Assembly (NCBI RefSeq): GCF_022844445.1
Contig: NZ_JALHLS010000005.1
Span: 124,001-188,000 of the forward strand
Reading direction: 5' to 3'
Length of the DNA: 64,000 nt
Source of the DNA: Hyphomonas sp.
Lineage (GTDB): Bacteria > Pseudomonadota > Alphaproteobacteria > Caulobacterales > Hyphomonadaceae
The translations under genes were made by a program, and so were the position numbers. Below are positions 52,154 through 60,623 of this stretch, piece by piece (the first letter of the stretch is position 1; every line of letters starts with the position of its first letter). The notes under the pieces are model-generated. The model was not told the origin of the DNA. It saw only the letters and a list, made by a program, of their open reading frames with translations, and did not search any database.

Positions 52154-53080
52154 TCAGGCGCCGCGCGCGAGGATCGCTCTCGCCTGCGCCGCGTCGCGGT
52201 GCATCTGCTCGACCATGGCATCCAGAGAGGGGAACTTGTGCTCCGGACGAAGGTAGGCAACTAGCTGCACTTCCAGGCGCCTGCCGTAGATATCGCCTGC
52301 AAAATCAAAGATATGACTTTCCAGTAGCGGGTCACGCAGGCCGGTGGTTGGCGTGCGGCCGAAATTGGCGACGCCGTCCCGCCACGCCTTCTCGCCTTCG
52401 ATTCGGGCCCGGACCGCATAGACACCGTGCTTGGGATGGATCAGCTCGCCGAGCAGGATGTTGGCGGTCGGGAAGCCCAGCTTGCGGCCGTTCTGCTCGC
52501 CGGACTCGACGATCCCGTCGGCGATCCAGGGGCCGCCCAGCATTTCGGCGGCGAGTTCCGGCTCCCCCGCCATCAGCGCCTGCCGGATAGCGGTGGAGGA
52601 GGCCTTGGCGCCGTGGTCCTCGACTTCCTCCACAATCGTGACGCCGAAGCCGAGCGCGCGGCCAAGACTGGAGAGGCGCTGGGCATGACCCATACGACCC
52701 CGGCCGAAGCGGAAATCGGAACCGACACAGACATGCCTGGCCTTCAGGCCCTCGACCAGCACGGCGCGGACAAAGCCCTCATCGGTCATCGCGGCCATCT
52801 CGCCATTAAACGGGAGTTCGAACACGGCGGCAGCACCGGCGGCGAGGATGGCGGCGTTGCGCCGCTCGGGCCGCAGGATGCGGAAAGGCGGATCACCCGG
52901 TCGGAAATAGGCGCGCGGCGGGGGCTCGAAGGTCGCCACCGAGAACTTGCCGTGCCCGGCAAGGCGGGCGGCGTCCATCACGGCCTTATGGCCGATGTGC
53001 AGCCCATCGAAATTGCCGAGCGCAATCGAGGCGCCCTGGGCGCTTTCCGGAAGACCGCGATAGTCCGCGAAAACGGGCAT
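52154..53080 (-). CDS. ribF: bifunctional riboflavin kinase/FAD synthetase
   Basis: RibF phosphorylates riboflavin to FMN and adenylylates FMN to FAD. The 308-residue protein has the nucleotidyltransferase domain with ALGNFDGLHIGHKAVMD and VGSDFRFGRGRMG, and the C-terminal kinase domain with LGFPTANI, YAVRARIEG and LESHIFDFAGDIYGRRLEVQLVAYLRPEHKF. It overlaps the MaoC gene by one base, sharing a start/stop junction. Confidence 0.95.
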   Translation of the reverse strand: MPVFADYRGLPESAQGASIALGNFDGLHIGHKAVMDAARLAGHGKFSVATFEPPPRAYFRPGDPPFRILRPERRNAAILAAGAAAVFELPFNGEMAAMTDEGFVRAVLVEGLKARHVCVGSDFRFGRGRMGHAQRLSSLGRALGFGVTIVEEVEDHGAKASSTAIRQALMAGEPELAAEMLGGPWIADGIVESGEQNGRKLGFPTANILLGELIHPKHGVYAVRARIEGEKAWRDGVANFGRTPTTGLRDPLLESHIFDFAGDIYGRRLEVQLVAYLRPEHKFPSLDAMVEQMHRDAAQARAILARGA

Positions 53081-53511
53081 TACTTGTCTCGGCTCGGGGC
53101 CACGACCTCGGCTTCTCCCGTAATGACCCGCTTGCCTTCAACGAGGCACTCAACCTTCAGGGTGACACGGTTGCCGCGGTCCTGCTTGTCGGCGACTTCG
53201 GCGCGTACCGTCACAACGTCGCCGATATGGACCGGGCGTTTGAAGCGCATGGAGAGGCCGACGAAGATGGCGCCCGGGCCGGGCAGGTTGTTGCCGAGGA
53301 TGCCGGAGATGTAGCTGGCCGTCAGCGCGCCATGAGCGATGCGCTTGCCGAAGATCGTGCCGGCGGCGAACTCGTCGGACATATGCAGCGGGTTGAAGTC
53401 GCCAGATACTTCGGCGAAGCGCTGGATATCGTTCTCGGTGATCGTGTGCACGGTTTCGTGCGACTGTCCGAGCTGAAGGTCTTCGTACTTGAAACCGGTG
53501 AAATTCGTCAT
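53080..53511 (-). CDS. MaoC-family (R)-specific enoyl-CoA hydratase
   Basis: The 143-residue hot-dog fold protein has the hydratase signature SGDFNPLHMSDEFA with the catalytic Asp/His pair, and the later HGALTASYISGILG. PhaJ-like enzymes hydrate enoyl-CoA to (R)-3-hydroxyacyl-CoA, linking beta-oxidation with polyhydroxyalkanoate or lipid metabolism. It sits between ribF and a HAD phosphatase, an arrangement often seen in alphaproteobacteria. Confidence 0.9.
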   Translation of the reverse strand: MTNFTGFKYEDLQLGQSHETVHTITENDIQRFAEVSGDFNPLHMSDEFAAGTIFGKRIAHGALTASYISGILGNNLPGPGAIFVGLSMRFKRPVHIGDVVTVRAEVADKQDRGNRVTLKVECLVEGKRVITGEAEVVAPSRDK

Positions 53512-53569
53512 GCCGTCGGGGCTCCTGAATCCTTGATGTTTTGTCCGTTACACGCCGCGGCGCGCGGCG

Positions 53570-54421
53570 TCACCACCTGAGGCCTGTCATGGCATAGGTG
53601 GCTTCCTCGCCGTAATCGGCCAGCAGATCCGTCACTTCCGCTTCAAAATCTGCGCCATGCTGCTTCAGGCCTGTCCCGACATAAAGGCTGTCGAAGCCCT
53701 GCAGGCGGGCGCCGCGCACATCCGTGGCTGGGCTGTCGCCGATACACAGGATTCGCGTCGGGGGCGATTTCAGCTCCGAAAGCCGCGCAGCGGCCAGGGT
53801 ATAAATCGGCGCATAAGGCTTGCCGGGGTAGATTACCTGCCCGCCCAGATCCTCGTAGATGGCGGCGAGCGCACCGGCGCACCAGTAGAGCTTGCCGCCT
53901 ACGCGGACTTGCTTGTCGGGGTTGGCGCAGAGCATCGGGATGCCCTTGGCGACCGCCCGGGCAAGCTCGGCGCGGTAGTCCTCTGGCTGATCGTTCACCT
54001 GATCGCGCAGGCCGATGCACAAAAGAAGGTCAGCCCGGTCATCGTCGATAAAGGTGTGGCCGAGGCCTTCATAGAGGAACCGGTCATGTTCCCAGCCCTC
54101 GTCGCCGCCCATCCGCCAGACCGTCATCTCCGGCCGGGCGGCGAGTTCGGCGCGGGTGGCATCGCCCGAGGAGACGCAGGTATCGAACACGGCGTGCGGT
54201 ACGCCAAGCGGCTCGAACAGGCGGATGACCTGCTTGTTGGGCACGGGCGCATTGGTGATCAGGCTCACCTGCCCGCCCTGCTGGCGGAATTTTACCAGCG
54301 CGTCGCAGGCCTCGGTGAAGGCGGCGCGCCCGTTATGGATAACGCCCCACACATCGCAGAGGATGGTGTCATAGCGCGGCGCGAGGGCGGCAAGCCCGGC
54401 AGGAAACTGGAGAGCGTTCAT
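53570..54421 (-). CDS. HAD-superfamily phosphatase (TIGR01459 type)
   Basis: The 283-residue protein has the HAD motifs ILCDVWGVIHNG (nucleophile Asp and acid/base Asp changed to Trp-Gly-Val arrangement typical for the NagD-like group), LITNAP (motif II), and the C-terminal GDSPATDVRGARLQGFDSL (motif IV). A NagD-like cap domain lies between. Substrate is unknown; it may be a sugar or nucleotide phosphatase. It is 58 bases upstream of the MaoC gene. Confidence 0.92.
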   Translation of the reverse strand: MNALQFPAGLAALAPRYDTILCDVWGVIHNGRAAFTEACDALVKFRQQGGQVSLITNAPVPNKQVIRLFEPLGVPHAVFDTCVSSGDATRAELAARPEMTVWRMGGDEGWEHDRFLYEGLGHTFIDDDRADLLLCIGLRDQVNDQPEDYRAELARAVAKGIPMLCANPDKQVRVGGKLYWCAGALAAIYEDLGGQVIYPGKPYAPIYTLAAARLSELKSPPTRILCIGDSPATDVRGARLQGFDSLYVGTGLKQHGADFEAEVTDLLADYGEEATYAMTGLRW

Positions 54422-54454
54422 CGGGGCGGGAGGTAGGCCGGACAGACCAGAGGG

Positions 54455-55012
54455 TCAATCGCCAAGGCCGCAGGCCGAGGCCGGCAGCGGGTTGAGTACC
54501 CACTGTACCGCCGTCGGGACCGAGACCGACTGCGGCAGGAAGCAGCCGCGCAGGCGGTAGGTCGTGCCGACATCGTCCCCGGTGGCGCTCGCGGGATCAT
54601 ACTCGCAGGTGAAGAGGTTAGCCGGGTGGTCGACCGGCGAGCCCATGCGGACATCGAGCAGCATGTGGTTGGAGCCGGTCGGCACGGCGAGAACACCCGC
54701 GTCCATGGGCCCGAAACCGCAATCTGTGATCGGCGTATAGAAGCCGTCCTCGCCCTGCACGGTCGGCGACAGAGGTGGGCGGAGCGTTACGTCCAGCCGG
54801 ACGGGCACAAGGTCGATCAGCGGATCAAGCAGCGCGGGCGGCAGGTCGCTTCCCGACTCCGGCAGCGAGCCGGTGATACCGATAAAGGCGAGGCGCGCTT
54901 CGGAAACCGTGGTGATCTCCGGAGGGGCAACCAGTTCGGTCGACTGAGGGGCGATCACGCAGGCGCCGATCAGCGACAGCAGGCCGACAGGAATCATTCC
55001 GGCAAGTTTCAT
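54455..55012 (-). CDS. predicted lipoprotein of unknown function
   Basis: The 185-residue protein has a lipoprotein signal (LIGAC, Cys18) and a mature region with four cysteines that could form two disulfides (TDCGF, FTCEY, RGCFL, SACGL). The ATG at 55012 fits the signal; the longer frame does not. Family not recognised. Confidence 0.65.
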   Translation of the reverse strand: MKLAGMIPVGLLSLIGACVIAPQSTELVAPPEITTVSEARLAFIGITGSLPESGSDLPPALLDPLIDLVPVRLDVTLRPPLSPTVQGEDGFYTPITDCGFGPMDAGVLAVPTGSNHMLLDVRMGSPVDHPANLFTCEYDPASATGDDVGTTYRLRGCFLPQSVSVPTAVQWVLNPLPASACGLGD

Positions 55013-55081
55013 GGGACCGCTTCCTCCGCAGATCCGCACCAGAAGGCCCCTGAATTCCGGCTAAATCAAGCCGGAACCGGG

Positions 55082-56311
55082 TCAGCCGAACTTCGACAGA
55101 CGATCAATCAGTGCCTGAGGGGGGGCGGTGTCTTCCATCAGAGAGGCCTTGATAGGGCGCGGGGAGCCGAACACGTGACCCTGGCCATAGGGGATGTCGT
55201 ACTCGAGAATCTCGATGACGCTGGCTTCGTCCTCGATCTTCTCGGCCACCATCGTGATGCCGTAGCGCGACATGACAGCGGTAACTTCCTTGCCGTCGAG
55301 GCGGCGGTTGATGTTCGAGGACGGACGCTCGCCCTGCGGATCACGCAGCATGTCGATCAGCTGGCCGCTGTTCATCTTGATGAAGCGGACACCGGCAGCC
55401 TGGAGGCGTGACAGGTCGAAGTTCAGGCTGGTCGCATGGTCGAGCGAGAAGCGGAAGCCGAGCGCGGCGAGCTTTTCCATGTTGGCGCGGATCACCGGCG
55501 AGCGGTTCTCGAATTTGTCGGCGCGCAGTTCGAAGATCACCGAACCGGAGAGGTCGCGGTTCTCGGTCATGAATTCGAGGAAGAGCGGAAACAGACCGGG
55601 ATCTTCGAGCGATGCTGCCGCGATGTTGCAGAACACACCGACGCGGCGGTCGCGCTCGGCAAGCTTCCGCACGATCTGCACGCAGCGGAAAAGGGTCAGG
55701 TTGTCGATGATACCCATCAGGTTCGCGCGGCGGCCGGCATCGAGGAAATCGGCTGGCGGGATCAGCGAGCCGTCTGCCCGGCGCAGGCGCGTCAGGCCTT
55801 CATAGAAAGAAACGCGGCGATGCGGCAGCGAGACGATCGGCTGGAGATGAAGGTCGACGCGGCCGTCCTTGAGAGCGGCGCGCACATCGCGAAGGACCGA
55901 GTCTTCGATCGGGGTGACGCGCTGCTGGACTGAGGTTTCGGTCAGCTTGCGCTCGAAACTGACGGTCAGCCGCTCGATCAGCGTCTGCAGCTGTTTCATT
56001 TCCTTGGCGAGGTTCTCGCGCTGCTCGCCCATCTCGTGCTTGAGCGTTTCCTCGACGACATCAGTGCGTGCCTCGATCACCTTCACGGTGCGGCCCACGG
56101 CGGTGAGGTCCTTCTCGATGCGCTCGATCCGCTCGTCGAATTTCTTGGTTGCCGAACCCGCCCGGGCAAGCACGTGGATCTGGCCGAGAACGGCAGACGT
56201 GATGGCACCGCCGGCAATGGCCAGGGGGAGTCCCACGGTGGTGAAGGTGAAGATGCCGTAGCCTACGCCTGCGCCGGCGGCGAGGTATAGAAGGAACAAG
56301 ACGAACGTCAT
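55082..56311 (-). CDS. tipF: TipF-like degenerate EAL domain protein
   Basis: The 409-residue membrane protein has two adjacent hydrophobic helices (about 4-46), a long coiled coil (about 55-130) and a C-terminal EAL domain (about 150-400). The EAL signature is YEGLTRLRR instead of EAL, and several metal residues appear substituted, as in Caulobacter TipF, a c-di-GMP receptor that positions the flagellum and stays catalytically silent. A perfect CtrA-type TTAA-N7-TTAA site lies about 190 bases upstream. The start at 56311 gives the membrane helix directly; an open frame extends to 56476. Confidence 0.78.
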   Translation of the reverse strand: MTFVLFLLYLAAGAGVGYGIFTFTTVGLPLAIAGGAITSAVLGQIHVLARAGSATKKFDERIERIEKDLTAVGRTVKVIEARTDVVEETLKHEMGEQRENLAKEMKQLQTLIERLTVSFERKLTETSVQQRVTPIEDSVLRDVRAALKDGRVDLHLQPIVSLPHRRVSFYEGLTRLRRADGSLIPPADFLDAGRRANLMGIIDNLTLFRCVQIVRKLAERDRRVGVFCNIAAASLEDPGLFPLFLEFMTENRDLSGSVIFELRADKFENRSPVIRANMEKLAALGFRFSLDHATSLNFDLSRLQAAGVRFIKMNSGQLIDMLRDPQGERPSSNINRRLDGKEVTAVMSRYGITMVAEKIEDEASVIEILEYDIPYGQGHVFGSPRPIKASLMEDTAPPQALIDRLSKFG

Positions 56312-56498
56312 CAGACCAGCACCCGGAAATAACCCATCAATCTTAACAATAAGGCAGAATTGGTTAACGAATTGCTCGGAATTGGCTTGATTTGCCCCGT
56401 CGGGCAACCCGGGCCCGAACCGTTGCCCGAACGCAACACGCCGCGATTTCCTGAGCCGGAACGGCAGATCCGGCATGGACCATTGCAGGGCGAGGCGA

Positions 56499-56513
56499 TT
56501 AACAAATGCTTAA
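56499..56513 (-). promoter_or_regulatory. CtrA-type binding site upstream of the TipF-like gene
   Basis: TTAACAAATGCTTAA has two TTAA half-sites separated by exactly seven bases, the full consensus for the alphaproteobacterial cell-cycle regulator CtrA. It lies about 190 bases before the TipF-like start codon. Two further TTAA elements (56343 and 56364) lie between. Confidence 0.65.
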
Positions 56514-56561
56514 GCCTCATACGGCGCGCCGGTCCGCGGCCATTATTGGCCGGAGCGGGGG

Positions 56562-56603
56562 CGTCTCGGGGGAGACACGGGCCCTGTCCGCAAGGACGGG
56601 GCC
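56562..56603 (-). terminator. tandem hairpins downstream of the FAH-family gene
   Basis: GTCTC-GGGG-GAGAC (56562-56575) is followed by a 10-bp stem GGCCCTGTCC-GCAA-GGACGGGGCC (56580-56603, one G-T pair). They lie 25-66 bases past the stop codon of the FAH gene in the minus-strand direction, but no T-run follows, so the structure might be a Rho-independent-like stop, an mRNA stabiliser or a regulatory element for the TipF-like gene. Confidence 0.5.
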
Positions 56604-56627
56604 CTGTCCTTACACCCTGATCTGCGC

Positions 56628-57461
56628 CTAGCCGATCCGCATCGTGTCCGGTTCCTCCACAACTTTATTCTCGATATGTCCGAGGCCATCGATCTCGATG
56701 CGCACCCTGTCGCCCGCTTTCAACCATTTCGGCGGATCAAACCCTGCGCCGACCCCGGCTGGCGTGCCGGTATAGATCACATCGCCCGGCTCCAGTGTGA
56801 AGGCAGCCGTCAAGTGTTCGATCTGGGCGGCGATGTCGTGGATCATGTCGCTTGGCCGCCCGGTCTGGCGCAGCTCGCCATTGACGAATGTGCGGATCTC
56901 CGCGCCGGAGATGTCGCCCGCCTCGTCCGGGGTCACCAGCGCGGGGCCGAACACGGCATGGGTGTCGAAGCCCTTGCCCATGATCATCGTCTGGCTCGCC
57001 TTCTGCCAGTCGCGCACCGAATAGTCGCCGCCGACGCAATAGCCCGCGACGATCTCCATCGCCCGCGCGCGCGGCACATGTCGACCGGCCTTGCCGATGA
57101 CCACGACGAGTTCGCCTTCATAGTCGAGCTGCGAGGACACCTTTGGCAGGTGCACGTCATCATATGGGCCGTTCGTGGCCGTCGCCTGCTTGTTGAACCA
57201 TTTCTGGACTTCGGGCTTCGCGGTGTTGACGAAGCTGACACTCTCCGCCGCATGGGCCGCATAGTTGACGCCGATGCCGAGAATCTTTCCGGGCCGCGCG
57301 ACCGGCGCGAGCAACCGCACCGACGCGAGCGGCAGCGCATCGCCCAACGTTTTTCCGGCCAAAGCCTCCCCGAGTGTCGCCCCGGCGACACGCAGCACGC
57401 GGTCACCTTCGAGACGGCCATATGCAGCCTCACCGGCGAGTTCGAACCTGACCAGACGCAT
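56628..57461 (-). CDS. fumarylacetoacetate hydrolase family protein
   Basis: The 277-residue protein has the FAH-family core: GIGVNYAAHAAE, the metal Glu in LDYEGELVVVIGK, GDYSVRDWQ, and KGFDTHAVFGP with VIYTGTPAGVG. Members hydrolyse or decarboxylate C-C bonds in acylpyruvates and aromatic degradation products. The exact substrate is unknown; it could join the aromatic-type metabolism suggested by the feruloyl-CoA synthase-like gene, but it lies 20 kb away. Confidence 0.92.
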   Translation of the reverse strand: MRLVRFELAGEAAYGRLEGDRVLRVAGATLGEALAGKTLGDALPLASVRLLAPVARPGKILGIGVNYAAHAAESVSFVNTAKPEVQKWFNKQATATNGPYDDVHLPKVSSQLDYEGELVVVIGKAGRHVPRARAMEIVAGYCVGGDYSVRDWQKASQTMIMGKGFDTHAVFGPALVTPDEAGDISGAEIRTFVNGELRQTGRPSDMIHDIAAQIEHLTAAFTLEPGDVIYTGTPAGVGAGFDPPKWLKAGDRVRIEIDGLGHIENKVVEEPDTMRIG

Positions 57462-57573
57462 GGCGTTACTCTCCTGTCACACTCTATCGTCAATTGCATT
57501 GCGAAGCGTTCATGTCTCGTTGTGAACGCGTTTGGCAAGGGCTAGGGGAGAGGGCTTGTAAAGGGGTAGACGC

Positions 57574-59229
57574 ATGCATCTCGGCGTTCGCGCGCAGGAA
57601 AGCTCGTTGAGCGACGTGTTTGCGCCCGGCGAGCGCCTGCGCATGCCGCCTTACCAGCGCAGCTATTCCTGGGGTGAGCCGGAGGCGCTTGAGCTGCTCG
57701 GCGACCTGCAGGAAGCCACCGATGCGCAGATTCCGCACTTCATCGGCGCGGTCGTTTTCGTGCATGGCGAGGAGCCAGGTGTACTGGAAATCGTTGACGG
57801 GCAGCAGCGCCTGACGACGCTGACCATCCTGCTCTGCGTGCTGCGCGATCTCGAGCCTGACAAGGACCGCGCCCGCAGGCTGCACACCCTGATTGCCGAC
57901 GAGGCGCGGCCGATCCTCGGCGAAGGCGCCAACTGGCGCATCGCGCTGAACTACCAGGACGGCGCTTTCTTCCGCGACACGGTCCAGCGCCCGGGTGCGA
58001 CACTGGTGCTGGACGCCGATCCAGGCGAGAGCGAAAGCCAGGCACGCATGGTGGCCAATGCGGCTGTGTTCCACAAGGAACTGGGCCTGATGACGCCGGA
58101 GCAACGCCGGGCGCTGGCCGAGATTGCCATGAAGGGCTGCGCCCTTGTGCGGGTCGTCGTGGACAACAAGGATCAAGGTTTCAAGGTTTTCCGTGTACTG
58201 AACACACGCGGTAAGGAGCCGGGCGCGCACGACATTATCAAGACCGAACTGTTCCAGCGGGCACGGTTCACGTCCGCCGAGGCGGCTCGTTATGCCGAGC
58301 GCTGGGCCGAGCATGAGGCCACGCTGGGTGGCACCGCGTTCGACGACCTGCTGCGTCAGATTCGCACGATCTTCGACCGCGGCACCAAAGGCGACATTGT
58401 CGCTGCATTCCAGAAGGGTGCGCTTGCCAAGTTTGATTCACGCAAGTTCCTCGACGAAATGCTTCCAGCCTATGTGCGCGCCTACCGCCAGATCGAGACC
58501 GCGCAGCTTGATGAAACGCCGCGCTCCGAGGCCATCGCCAACTGCCTGCATCAGATGCGGGCACTGGAGCAGCAGAACTGGCGTGCCCCTGCCCTGCACT
58601 TCCTCGCCGAACGCGGGGTGGAAGATGCCTCGGCTCCGGAATTCTTCCAGAACCTTGAACGCCTCGCCTATGTGATGCAGCTTCTGGTACACGACCGCGA
58701 CCAGCGCAGCCGCCGCTTTGCGCGCGTGACTGAGGCGGTGCGCAATGACCGCGTGCTGCTGTCGAAGACCGGACCATTTGCGATTTCCCGCGATGAAGCG
58801 AAGAAGACGCGCGAGCGCCTGATCGGCCGCTTCGCCACCTTCGGCCAACGCCGCGCAATTGCGCTGCGCCTGTGCGCCGCGCTTGCGGGCGGAAGCACCA
58901 TTCCGCCGGAATCCGACGCTACAGTAGAGCACGTCCTGCCCCGGACGATCCCTGATGACAGCCACTGGATGTTCACCTGGCCGGATGCCGGGCGGCGGCG
59001 CGAACAATGCGACACGATCGGAAATTTTGTGCTGCTGACCACCAAGGTGAACCAGAAGGCCGACCGGCTGGACTACCGGGCCAAGAAGGAAATCTACTTC
59101 AATGGCGGCGGCGGGCAGGAATTCGCCCTGACGCGCGACCTGATGGAGCAGGACGCGTGGACGCCTGAAATAGTCCGCAAGCGGACGGAAAAGCTCGCCG
59201 GAATCCTTGCGGACGCCTGGGGCCTCTAG
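57574..59229 (+). CDS. GmrSD-like DUF262/DUF1524 fusion nuclease (possible phage defence)
   Basis: The 551-residue protein fuses a DUF262 ParB-like NTPase-type domain (MPPYQRSYSW at about 24-33; EIVDGQQRLTTL with Asp75-Gly-Gln-Gln-Arg79) with a C-terminal DUF1524 HNH-like nuclease (TVEHVLPR at about 450-457 and a distal Asn in IGNFVLLT). GmrSD-type restriction systems use this architecture to cut modified phage DNA. Both motifs look intact and no partner gene is required for fused forms. It is alone between a hydrolase and a TonB system; its stop overlaps that of the PepSY gene. Confidence 0.85.
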   Translation: MHLGVRAQESSLSDVFAPGERLRMPPYQRSYSWGEPEALELLGDLQEATDAQIPHFIGAVVFVHGEEPGVLEIVDGQQRLTTLTILLCVLRDLEPDKDRARRLHTLIADEARPILGEGANWRIALNYQDGAFFRDTVQRPGATLVLDADPGESESQARMVANAAVFHKELGLMTPEQRRALAEIAMKGCALVRVVVDNKDQGFKVFRVLNTRGKEPGAHDIIKTELFQRARFTSAEAARYAERWAEHEATLGGTAFDDLLRQIRTIFDRGTKGDIVAAFQKGALAKFDSRKFLDEMLPAYVRAYRQIETAQLDETPRSEAIANCLHQMRALEQQNWRAPALHFLAERGVEDASAPEFFQNLERLAYVMQLLVHDRDQRSRRFARVTEAVRNDRVLLSKTGPFAISRDEAKKTRERLIGRFATFGQRRAIALRLCAALAGGSTIPPESDATVEHVLPRTIPDDSHWMFTWPDAGRRREQCDTIGNFVLLTTKVNQKADRLDYRAKKEIYFNGGGGQEFALTRDLMEQDAWTPEIVRKRTEKLAGILADAWGL

Positions 59230-60620
59230 GACCTCTTGCCGCCAAGGCGCCGGGCCGCCGAGATCAGAAGGTCTATCGTCAGCGCCGCCAGCAGCGTGAG
59301 GCCCGCCATCGGCAAGAATACGCCCAGCACAATGATCAGCGTGACCACCCCCAAAGCGAGGCGCTTGTCGCCCGGCATCGGCGGCGTACCGAGACGGCCT
59401 TTCGGCCGGCGGCGCCACCACATAATACCCCCAGTGGCACTGAGCAGGATCACACCGAGCGCGGCAATCACGCCGACCACCTGATTCAGCCAGCCGAACA
59501 GCGCGCCTTCGTGGAAAGCGACACCGAGCGCCATGAACCGGTCAACGGGATTGTGGTCGGTGAATTCGATGCGCATGATCTCGGCGCCAGTCCAGCGGTC
59601 ATGGTGGACGGTAATCCTGTCCGGACGTGAGGGCGCCATGGAGCGGACGGTCCATACACCATTCTCCCCGCGCGGAGGCTGCACCTCGACCGGAGACGCG
59701 TAGCGCTCCGGCGCGGCGATGCGCAGCACCTCTTCAAGCGAAAGCGGGTTCAGGCCCGTGCTGCCGGCCCCAGCCGACTGCACGCCGACCTCAGCTGCGC
59801 CCTTCCCCTGATCCCAGAGTTCGGAACCGGTTCCATGATCCATGCCAGCATGCATGGAATGATCCGTATTCGGCGGGCCGGATTCCAGGGTGACGAACCA
59901 TTCCTGGCCCGGTGCCTTCAGCCCTGCGAGCGTCTTCACCTTGTTGAACCCGTCGCCCCAGACCTGCGTCCATGGAAGACCGAAGAACAGGATGACCAGA
60001 ATGACGCCGCCGATCCAGGCGCCGCCCATGCCGTGAACCTTGCGCCAGGTCTCGCGCTTGCCTGGGCCCTCGCCGAACCTGGGCAGGAAGACGCGCCAGA
60101 AAGGCATGTTGCGCGGCCACCAGAGATAAACCCCTGTGATGATGAGTATGATCATCCAGCTCGCCATAATCTCGACGACCAGCGAACCCCGGTCTCCGCC
60201 AAGCAGCGTGCCGTGGATTCGTTTGACCAAATTCATGAACCGGTCCGGCGTGGCAACGCTGTGCAAAACGTCGCCGGTGGAGCGGTCGATCCAGAGCGTG
60301 CGCGGCCCAGCCTCGCCCTTGAGGTCCAGTTCAACCGTCGGGTCATCCGGCCGGGAGGGGATGTAATACTTGCCGAGGCTGGCGCCCGGATAGGCGGCAA
60401 GGCCGGCGCTCAGCAGCGCATCCGCCGGCAGGGTTTCCCCGGCCAGCGGCGCGGCGCGGGCATTGATCCGCGCTTCGACAGCCGCGTCGAATTGCGGTTT
60501 GAACAGGTAGATTGATCCCGTCACCGCCAGAATGATGGCGAAGGGGATCACCATCAGCCCGGCGAAGAAGTGCCAGCGCCAGACGCGGTGCTGGAGCGTT
60601 GTGCGAACGGCGCTGGCCAT
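59226..60620 (-). CDS. PepSY-associated membrane protein (iron/siderophore uptake type)
   Basis: The 464-residue protein has an N-terminal membrane segment after HRVWRWHFFAGLMVIPFAIILAVTGSIYLF, PepSY domains in the periplasm, and further membrane segments, in the PepSY_TM pattern seen in reductases near TonB siderophore receptors. Conserved His residues (RWHFFAG, KVHGMGG, TVHHDRW) could bind haem. Its ATG lies three bases after the TonB receptor stop, so they form an operon. Confidence 0.88.
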   Translation of the reverse strand: MASAVRTTLQHRVWRWHFFAGLMVIPFAIILAVTGSIYLFKPQFDAAVEARINARAAPLAGETLPADALLSAGLAAYPGASLGKYYIPSRPDDPTVELDLKGEAGPRTLWIDRSTGDVLHSVATPDRFMNLVKRIHGTLLGGDRGSLVVEIMASWMIILIITGVYLWWPRNMPFWRVFLPRFGEGPGKRETWRKVHGMGGAWIGGVILVILFFGLPWTQVWGDGFNKVKTLAGLKAPGQEWFVTLESGPPNTDHSMHAGMDHGTGSELWDQGKGAAEVGVQSAGAGSTGLNPLSLEEVLRIAAPERYASPVEVQPPRGENGVWTVRSMAPSRPDRITVHHDRWTGAEIMRIEFTDHNPVDRFMALGVAFHEGALFGWLNQVVGVIAALGVILLSATGGIMWWRRRPKGRLGTPPMPGDKRLALGVVTLIIVLGVFLPMAGLTLLAALTIDLLISAARRLGGKRS

Positions 60621-60623
60621 GGC

